This document shows, one piece after another, positions 57,449-64,000 of a stretch of 64,000 nt of DNA. Each line of letters starts with the position of its first letter. The stretch's first letter is position 1. The DNA is from Pseudomonas denitrificans (nom. rej.) (lineage in GTDB: Bacteria > Pseudomonadota > Gammaproteobacteria > Pseudomonadales > Pseudomonadaceae): assembly GCF_008807415.1 (NCBI RefSeq), contig NZ_CP043626.1:310001-374000 (forward strand), read 5' to 3'. Under the pieces are notes generated by a model. It made no database searches, was not told the DNA's origin, and saw only the letters and a program-made list of their open reading frames with translations. The position numbers and the translations under genes are program-made.

Positions 57449-59897
57449 ATACGCCCGTCTAGTGCTGGCGGTGGACTCTACGTCCGCCAGAAAGGCGACT
57501 GATGACCTTTCGGTTCTTGGTGCGCAGTCAGGGAAAACCGAGAAGGCCACGGATGCGCTGACCAACTCCTTCGCGGGTCTTGGGAAGGTCCTCGCGGCAG
57601 TCGGCGCCGGCGTCGCGATCCGCGCGATCATCCGTGCTTCCGACCAGTATGGTCAGATGGCTGCACGGATTCGGATGGCCTCCGCGTCGACCGAGGAATA
57701 CAACAAGGTCCAGGACCGTCTGCTTCAGACGGCGAACGCCACGTATCGCCCGCTCAATGAGGCGCAAGAGGTCTACATTCGGACGGCAGATGCCATCCGC
57801 ACCCTGGGCTACAACACCGACGACGCCCTGGATATCACGGACAGCTTCAGCTTCCTGCTGGTGACCAACGCCGCTTCGGCAGACAAGGCGTCCTCGGCCA
57901 TCGACGCCTATTCCAAAGCCATCCAGACCGGGAAGATTGAGTCGGACGGCTGGCAGTCGATCCTGGCTGCCATGCCGACGATCGTGAATGACCTGGCGGC
58001 GGCAACCGGGCGCTCCACTGCCGATATCCGCAAGCTCGGCATCGAGGGCAAGCTGAGCCTGGCTGCGCTGAACGAGGCTCTTCGACAGTCCCGCGACAGC
58101 AATGAAGAGCTCGCTGCGGCGATGGAAACGTCCGTTGCTGACGCCACCACAGCACTTGGAAACTCCTTCCAGGTGTTCGTCGGCAAGGTCAACGAGACGT
58201 CCAAGGCGTCCGGAATCCTGACTGAGAACATCGGTGAGATGTCCGAAGCGCTTCAGGACCCAGAGACCATCAAGGCCGCTCAGGATCTAGCCGCCGGCGT
58301 GGTTTCGGCCCTGAACGAGATCATCAAGGGCGTCCGCGAAACCGTCAGCGTTGTGAAGTGGGGCGCCGAGAGCATCTCCGCAGCCCTGAACGGCGCCGCC
58401 TCGGATGACGCGGTGCGCCTGCAAGACCAGCTCGAGACCTATCAGTCCATGCTGGACAACCCGCTGAAGCGCCTTCGCATCGGTGGTAAGGGGCAGGCCT
58501 TCGCCTACTTCAACGAGGAAGAGATCAAGCAGAACATCGACCTGATCCAAAAACAGATCGATGCCTTCTGGAAAGCCCAGGAAGAACGGAAGCCAGACCT
58601 ACCGGAACCGGTACCTGAGCCGAAAGCCGACAGCAGAGAGAAGGCCAAGGTCGAGGCCGAGGTGGCTGCCGCTCCATCCAAGGCCAAGCGCGCAGCGATG
58701 TCTGACGAGGACAGGGCTGCGAAACAGCTAGCATCGTCCTACAAGAACGTCGAGAAGAGCCTGGCGCAGCAGGTCGCCCTGTTCGGGCAGTCCGCCGAGG
58801 TAGCCAGGATCAAATACGACCTTGAGAACGGCGAGCTTTCCAAGCTGAACGCACAGCAGAAGCAGCATCTGCTCGACCTTGCCTCAGAATTGGATGCCAA
58901 GCAGGACCTGGTGGATCAGGACAATGTCCGACTCGCGATCTTGCAGGAGACCGGTCAGCTCCAAGCCGCCAACGACATGCAGTTCGAGCTCGACTATGCG
59001 AAGAAGATCGCGCAGTACGAGGCTCAGGGAAATGTCGCCGCGCTGCAGCGCCTCGAGACTCTGAAACAGATTCAGGACGTCGCTAGGAAGTCAGACGTCG
59101 AGAAAGGCACCGTTGAGGGCGTCACCAAGGCGCCTAAGGTTGGTGGCCTGGACGCCAGCGTCGGTGGCGCCAATAGCGAGATGTCGCGCCTGGAAGAAGA
59201 AGCTACTGAGCTTGAGACCTGGCGCAAAACAGAATTGGAGAAGCAGAAGGCCTTCCTCGACGCCAAGGCGATCAACGAGGAGACCTATGCCACCAGGGTG
59301 AACTCGATCAATCAGCAGGGCAGGGACGGCCAGGCAAAGATCGAGAAGGCGAAGAATCAGGCCCTGCTCGATAGCAGCCAGCAGTTCTTCGGAGAGATGG
59401 CGACCCTTAGCCAGTCAGGAAACCAACGGCTCGGCGCAATTGGAAAGGCTGCAGCCATCGCGCAGGCGACCGTCTCTGGGTTCCTCGCCATTCAGAACGC
59501 CCTGGCGGTACCGCCGTTCCCTGTTGGCGTGGCGCTGGCCATCTCTGCCGGCGTGATGACCGCCGCGAATATTGCGAGCATTGCTGGAGTTGGCTTCAAG
59601 ACCGGTGGGTACACCGGCGACGGCGGAGTCAACGATGTCGCTGGCGTTGTTCACGGGAAGGAGTTCGTCTTTGACGCGGCTGCCGTCTCTCGGATCGGGG
59701 TGGACAACCTCGAGGCCATGCGCCGTGGGCAGAGCATGGACCCGACCAGTCCAGGGCAGACCTTCAACCAGCAGCGTTCGACGACCGTGAACATCAACCT
59801 CAACGGCGCCAACGACTCCAAAGGAATGCGCGAGTCGACCGCGCGCATGGGCCGCCGCGTCGTCAGCGCAGTCACCAAAGCCAACAGGTACGCATGA
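57441..59897 (+). CDS. Tail tape measure protein
   Basis: An 818-residue helical protein that sets tail length. The N terminus has the tape-measure start EYARLVLAVDSTSARKATDD. Long coiled coils fill the middle, and hydrophobic segments lie near residues 675-725 (FPVGVALAISAGVMTAANIA). The C-terminal end FKTGGYTGDGGVNDVAGVVH and FVFDAAAVSRIG are typical. ATG 57441 lies inside the GT stop region. Confidence 0.93.
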   Translation: MTEYARLVLAVDSTSARKATDDLSVLGAQSGKTEKATDALTNSFAGLGKVLAAVGAGVAIRAIIRASDQYGQMAARIRMASASTEEYNKVQDRLLQTANATYRPLNEAQEVYIRTADAIRTLGYNTDDALDITDSFSFLLVTNAASADKASSAIDAYSKAIQTGKIESDGWQSILAAMPTIVNDLAAATGRSTADIRKLGIEGKLSLAALNEALRQSRDSNEELAAAMETSVADATTALGNSFQVFVGKVNETSKASGILTENIGEMSEALQDPETIKAAQDLAAGVVSALNEIIKGVRETVSVVKWGAESISAALNGAASDDAVRLQDQLETYQSMLDNPLKRLRIGGKGQAFAYFNEEEIKQNIDLIQKQIDAFWKAQEERKPDLPEPVPEPKADSREKAKVEAEVAAAPSKAKRAAMSDEDRAAKQLASSYKNVEKSLAQQVALFGQSAEVARIKYDLENGELSKLNAQQKQHLLDLASELDAKQDLVDQDNVRLAILQETGQLQAANDMQFELDYAKKIAQYEAQGNVAALQRLETLKQIQDVARKSDVEKGTVEGVTKAPKVGGLDASVGGANSEMSRLEEEATELETWRKTELEKQKAFLDAKAINEETYATRVNSINQQGRDGQAKIEKAKNQALLDSSQQFFGEMATLSQSGNQRLGAIGKAAAIAQATVSGFLAIQNALAVPPFPVGVALAISAGVMTAANIASIAGVGFKTGGYTGDGGVNDVAGVVHGKEFVFDAAAVSRIGVDNLEAMRRGQSMDPTSPGQTFNQQRSTTVNINLNGANDSKGMRESTARMGRRVVSAVTKANRYA

Positions 59898-60763
59898 TGA
59901 GCCAGTTCCTGGAAGAACGCCTGGCCGAGAACATCGACTATGGCAGCGGGTTTGGGGCTGGCTTCGCGGTGACGCCAATTACGACTGCAGGTGGAGACGA
60001 GTATCGGCCGTTAAAGCATCCATTCATCAAGGCGAGGATGACGATCGAGTTCGAGCGCCAGACGAACTTCATCATCAGCGAGATCGTTGACCTCAACAAC
60101 CGCGCCGGCGGCCCAACGCGCGGCTTCCGGGTCATGCATCCGGCCGATTACTCAACTAAGAACTACCGGGAGCCACCGACCGCATTCGACCAGCCAATGG
60201 TGCTGGTTAATCCAACAGTTCCTGGCGTGTACCAGCTGATGCGCTGGTACGGCGACAGTTCTGATGCTTCCTGTATTCGCCGGCGGATTCGAAAGCCGGT
60301 GGCCGGCACCGTGCAGGTTGGAGTGCATGGCGCCGTCTTCCCGGCTGCCCAGTGGACCGTCGACAACACGACCGGCATCGTGACCATGGCGGCGAACAAA
60401 ACAGGAACGATCACCAACATCACCAAGGGGTCCACGACCACCATCACGGTCGCGAACAGCATGGCCGTTGGTGAGTCAGTTCTGATCGCCGACGTGGTCG
60501 GGATGACTCAGATTAACGGGATGCGCGCGCCGATCACGGCTGCCAGCGGCACTTCGATCACAGTCGCCATCAATTCCACTGGGTTCAGCGACTACGCAAG
60601 CGGCGGCACGCTGAACACCGCTCCGCAGACAGGTGAGTCAGTCACTGCTGGATGTGAGTTCGACATCCCCATGCGCTTCACCGACGACCTCAACAGCAGG
60701 TTCTCCAACTGGGAAACGATCGACGCCGGAAACATCGACGTCATCGAGATCTTCAACCCCTGA
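59894..60763 (+). CDS. Distal tail protein, DUF2460 type, with inserted domain
   Basis: A 289-residue protein: the DUF2460/Dit core starts FLEERLAENIDYGSGFGAGF and ends with RFTDDLNSRFSNWETIDAGN. Between, at about residues 160-235, sits an inserted all-beta domain (VLIADVVGMTQINGMRAPIT ... FSDYASGGT). The insert resembles the E1-FCCH-type modules found in phage structural proteins. It begins the tail tip module and overlaps the tape measure stop by four bases. Confidence 0.82.
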   Translation: MMSQFLEERLAENIDYGSGFGAGFAVTPITTAGGDEYRPLKHPFIKARMTIEFERQTNFIISEIVDLNNRAGGPTRGFRVMHPADYSTKNYREPPTAFDQPMVLVNPTVPGVYQLMRWYGDSSDASCIRRRIRKPVAGTVQVGVHGAVFPAAQWTVDNTTGIVTMAANKTGTITNITKGSTTTITVANSMAVGESVLIADVVGMTQINGMRAPITAASGTSITVAINSTGFSDYASGGTLNTAPQTGESVTAGCEFDIPMRFTDDLNSRFSNWETIDAGNIDVIEIFNP

Positions 60764-60780
60764 TTCATCCCCATTCAAGC

Positions 60781-60804
60781 AACCCGGCCTAGTGCCGGGT
60801 TTTT
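60781..60804 (+). terminator. Terminator in the tail tip operon
   Basis: AACCCGGCCTAGTGCCGGGTTTTT, 18 bases after the distal tail gene. Confidence 0.8.
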
Positions 60805-60818
60805 CGTTTTGAGGCCCT

Positions 60819-61700
60819 ATGAAACCACACGTTGCCGACTGGTCGACGAAGGTTCGCTGCGCCAGAATTGTGGCTGCAGACGGCACTACCGTCCGTATCA
60901 CGGAGCACCCGGTCGACCTCGTTATGAGCAATGGCCAGGTCTATCGGTGCGACACGGGATATGAATTCACCGGCTACGACGATGAAGCCAGCATGGCGCC
61001 CGGGAGCTTCGATCTTACCGGCATCCTCGATCACGGCATCTCCCGTGATCAACTCGGGAGTGGGGTATTCGATAGCGCGCGAATCTACGCATTCGCGACA
61101 AGCTGGAAGTCACCGATCGAGGATGAGGAGGCTGTTGCCCTTGGCTTCCTTGGCAAGGTCACGATCAGCGACAACACCTACAAGACTGAGGTGATGTCTG
61201 CTGGTGACGTGCTCAGTCAAGGCGTTGGCCGAATCTACAGCCCGCAGTGCCAGTGGACTCTCTTTGATCAGCACCTTGGCTCTGGACTGATCGCTTCTAC
61301 GAGGAGTCGCTGCATTGGCCCGAGAAGCGCGCCTGATGGCCCGAACATCAACACCTACAAGGTGACCGGCGCAATCACCGGAGTTTCCAGCCAATACCAG
61401 TTCCAGGACTCCGCTCGATCAGAGGCTGACGACTATTTCACCTCCGGCGAGGTGCGCTTCCTTACCGGCCCTAATGCTGGGCTGGCACCCATCAAGATCA
61501 AGCAGAGCACCGCTGGCGGCCAGTTCTACCTGCATGGCGGTACCTACTACATGCCGCAGGTTGGCGACACCTACGAGATGATTCCTGGTTGCCGTAAGCG
61601 CATGGTCGACTGTCAGGCATACGGGAACATCGTCAACTTCGGCGGACAGCCTCATGTTCCGTCTACCTCTGAGTACACCCAGGTAGGGCGCGGCTCATGA
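60819..61700 (+). CDS. Tail tip protein, DUF2163 / BR0599 family
   Basis: A 293-residue protein with the family pattern RITEHPVDLVMSNGQVYRCD, the cysteine-containing QCQWTLFD and IPGCRKRMVDCQAYGNIVNF. In gene transfer agents and related siphoviruses this is the second tip gene, between DUF2460 and the NlpC peptidase. ATG 60819. Confidence 0.88.
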   Translation: MKPHVADWSTKVRCARIVAADGTTVRITEHPVDLVMSNGQVYRCDTGYEFTGYDDEASMAPGSFDLTGILDHGISRDQLGSGVFDSARIYAFATSWKSPIEDEEAVALGFLGKVTISDNTYKTEVMSAGDVLSQGVGRIYSPQCQWTLFDQHLGSGLIASTRSRCIGPRSAPDGPNINTYKVTGAITGVSSQYQFQDSARSEADDYFTSGEVRFLTGPNAGLAPIKIKQSTAGGQFYLHGGTYYMPQVGDTYEMIPGCRKRMVDCQAYGNIVNFGGQPHVPSTSEYTQVGRGS

Positions 61701-62128
61701 AGCGATCCGAGATCGTTGACGCGGCCATGGCGACCTTGCGGACCCCGTTCATGCATCAGGGGCGGATTGCTGGCTTGGCGCTTGACTGTGTTGGCCTCTA
61801 CGTCCACGTCTGCCAGGTGCTTGGCATCGACTGCATCGACACCACCGGCTACGCCCGGGACCCCTATGACGGAACACTTGAGCGCGAGCTTGATCGCCAG
61901 CCATGTTTGGAGCGCATATCCCTGTCCGATGCTAGGGAGGGCGACATTCTCGCTATGCGCATCAGCAAGGCGCCGCAACACATTGCCATCCATGCCGGGC
62001 TCATCGGCGGCCATCCATACATCATCCATTCCAGCGAAGAAGCAGGACACGTCTGCCACCACCGTGTGGACTCGACCTGGCGTCATCGCATCCTGCTGGC
62101 TTATCGCTTCAAGGGAGTCGAAGAATGA
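61697..62128 (+). CDS. NlpC/P60-family tail peptidase
   Basis: A 143-residue peptidoglycan peptidase of the tail tip, expected to open the wall during DNA entry. The nucleophile is Cys31 in LALDCVGLYVHV and the histidine is His99 in HIAIHAGLIGG. It is coupled to both neighbours by four-base overlaps. Confidence 0.9.
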   Translation: MKRSEIVDAAMATLRTPFMHQGRIAGLALDCVGLYVHVCQVLGIDCIDTTGYARDPYDGTLERELDRQPCLERISLSDAREGDILAMRISKAPQHIAIHAGLIGGHPYIIHSSEEAGHVCHHRVDSTWRHRILLAYRFKGVEE

Positions 62129-64000
62129 GCCTCAGTGCACAAATCTTCGGCCGGGATTCGTTCATCCATCGCGCCACAAACGTACTTGGATTGGGGGTTC
62201 CAACATGGCTGGACAAGAAGTTTGGCCCTCAGGATATTTCCACGTCCCCAACTATCCCCACCGTCCAGGACAGTGCGTACGGGAACTACATTCCACGCTT
62301 CCATGGCAAGTTTGCCCCGTCTGGGAACCTTCTTTGGCTGAAGGGTGGAAAGCTGGATGTAACAACGAAGCACAAATCCGGAGGGAAGGGAGGTCAGAGC
62401 ACTGCTCAGACTACCTATAGCTACTTTGCTACCTTCGCGCTCGCTTTGGGCGAAGGGCCTATCGCGGGGATTCGGCGCATATGGTGCGGCGATAAGCTGA
62501 TCTACAACTCAGCGAGCGACGATCTTGAAACGATTGTCGCCAGCAATCAGGCAGCCAAGGGGTGGAAGTTCTATCGAGGCACCGATGACCAACTTCCAGA
62601 CCCAGACATCCAGGCCGACAAGGGCGTGGAGAATACGCCGGCATATCGCGGACTTGCCTACATCAAATTCAAGAAGTTCGCGCTGAAGAACTATGGCGAC
62701 TCGCTCGCTGGCGCACAGTTTAAAGTCGAGTTGCTCACTGATTTTGGCTATGACGTGGTTACCGTTTCGGCGTTTTCGCCAAGCGTCGACATCCTGTACC
62801 CAATTTTCAAAGAAGGATCGTCACTTTCCAGCGTTCGGACCTATAACGGCAGCGCTGCATCGACTACCTGGAGCGTGTACGAGCATTACCTTGGGAAGTC
62901 TATCTACGACGGAACCATCAACCGCTCAGCCTACATGGGTGACCTGCCGCGGCGAGTGGTTGGCAACATCAACACGTTCCTAACGGCCACGAACAACGCC
63001 GGATTCAACGTTGATGGGACGCTGTATCCAACGGCTAGATTTGGCATTGGCTGGCTGAACTATGACGTCGTTTACGATGATGCCAATACCAGGCTTTTTG
63101 CTCTTGGCCGCGATGGTTCATCAAATCGCCGGCTAGTGATGATGGATCGGCTTGGTGCAGACATTCAGGCTGCAAGTGGTTCAATCAAGTCTATTGCGCT
63201 CGGTGATGGGTATGTCTGGGGCATCACCAACTCTTCCATCATCCAGATGGAAATGGACGATCTTTCGGTCGTCGCGACCATACCCATCTCCCCCGCGAAT
63301 GCACTTCCATCCGGGGATGCTACCTACATCTCCTACTCCGATGGGATCATCTACCTATTCCCCTTCATGTCTGCGGCCGGACCTCAATACAGGTCACTCA
63401 TGGGCTTTGATGCCGCCACCGGCGAAGAGGTTGTGCTTGAGCCTGATTTCCCTGACATCGGGTACATAGGATCCAGCGGCGCACCAGCAGCTATCTACGA
63501 TGGAGTGATCTTCCAGGCAGGGCTTGGCGGCCCGAATGCTGGTATTCGCTTCCTGACCTATGACAGGGTCATTTCAAACACCCTCACTCTCGGTGATGTC
63601 GTAAGCCGAGAGATTCAGCTCTCTGAGCTGCTTTCCGTCCTTGATTTCGATACTTCGCTACTCACTCAACAGCTGACTGGGTACAGGCTTGCCGGAGGCA
63701 GTGTCCGGGATGGTCTTGAGCCGCTGCGCGCAGCATGGCCTTTTGACGCGCGCATGCACGGGTACAAGCTGCAGTTTCTGCCGAGAGGCCAAGCTTCCGC
63801 AGGTGTGATCCCTTGGGGGGATCTGGCCGCCACAGATGGCGACGAGATTGGCGATTCGCTGCCATACGACCGGGAAATGGATACCCAATTGCCGGCCAAG
63901 GTTACTGCGAAGGGATAAGTGCTGATCGGGAATACGCGGACTCCAGTCAGACCTACGAGCGGATCGGGACATCTGCAGTCAACACGGAAACATTGGATCT
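62125..64000 (+). CDS. Central tail hub / host specificity protein (partial, frameshifted near the window end)
   Basis: Starts MSLSAQIFGRDSFIHRATNV, with the hub segments YSYFATFALALGEGPIAGIR and RGLAYIKFKKFALKNYGDSL. The frame reads to a stop at 63918, but one more G at the run 63912-63914 continues as ISADREYADSSQTYERIGTS past the window end. The hub protein carries the receptor-binding tip. A beta-propeller-like insert with many Gly/Tyr segments lies at about residues 240-470. The break is likely a sequence error; the true 3' end is not visible. Confidence 0.85.

Overview
The window is a piece of a Pseudomonas chromosome followed by most of an integrated temperate phage. Genus rests on gene order and product similarity: dnaE-accA-tilS-pyrG-kdsA-eno-ftsB-ispD, adhC-fghA with a LysR regulator, ispF-truD-surE-pcm-nlpD-rpoS, then rsmZ-fdxA-mutS, is the arrangement known from P. 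aeruginosa and its relatives. REP-like palindromes, a perfect GacA box and the GGA-rich rsmZ RNA fit the same genus. The exact species cannot be settled from the sequence alone.

Bases 1-21781 are host DNA: replication, lipid and LPS precursor, CTP and glycolysis genes; a sulfur-transfer pair (yedE/yedF); formaldehyde detoxification with its regulator; isoprenoid, tRNA modification and protein repair genes; then the stationary-phase and Gac/Rsm regulators and mismatch repair. From about 21780 to the window end lies a lambda-organised siphovirus prophage whose integrase abuts the 5' end of mutS. The leftward arm (minus strand, 21.8-33.5 kb) carries integrase, an excisionase-like gene, a YqaJ exonuclease recombination module, many small genes and a complete diversity-generating retroelement (DGR): two target genes with variable repeats, an Avd accessory gene, one template repeat and a DGR-type reverse transcriptase. 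This arm reads from a promoter (PL) inside two repressor operators at 34.1 kb. The immunity region has a CI/S24 repressor, three more operators and cro. Five small, mostly membrane or exported genes sit downstream of cI in the lambda rex position. The rightward arm has replication O and DnaB-like helicase, a nin-like run (NinB, NinG), a Q-like gene, a late promoter and terminator, two holin-like genes, an Ntn-hydrolase-like and a metallopeptidase-like gene, terminase, portal, scaffold, capsid, tail genes with a -1 frameshift chaperone, tape measure and a GTA-like tail tip module. It runs off the end, so the right attachment site is not visible.

Two points shape the reading. First, the DGR is convincing at base level: nearly all template/variable differences fall at template adenines. 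It is placed where the phage repressor should control it. Second, at least eight genes (dnaE, the LysR gene, nlpD, and phage genes at 25.5, 38.9, 43.6, 55.6 and 62.1 kb) are each broken by what looks like loss of one G or C from a short homopolymer. Several of these genes are essential, so this looks like systematic sequence error and not biology. I annotate such genes across the break.
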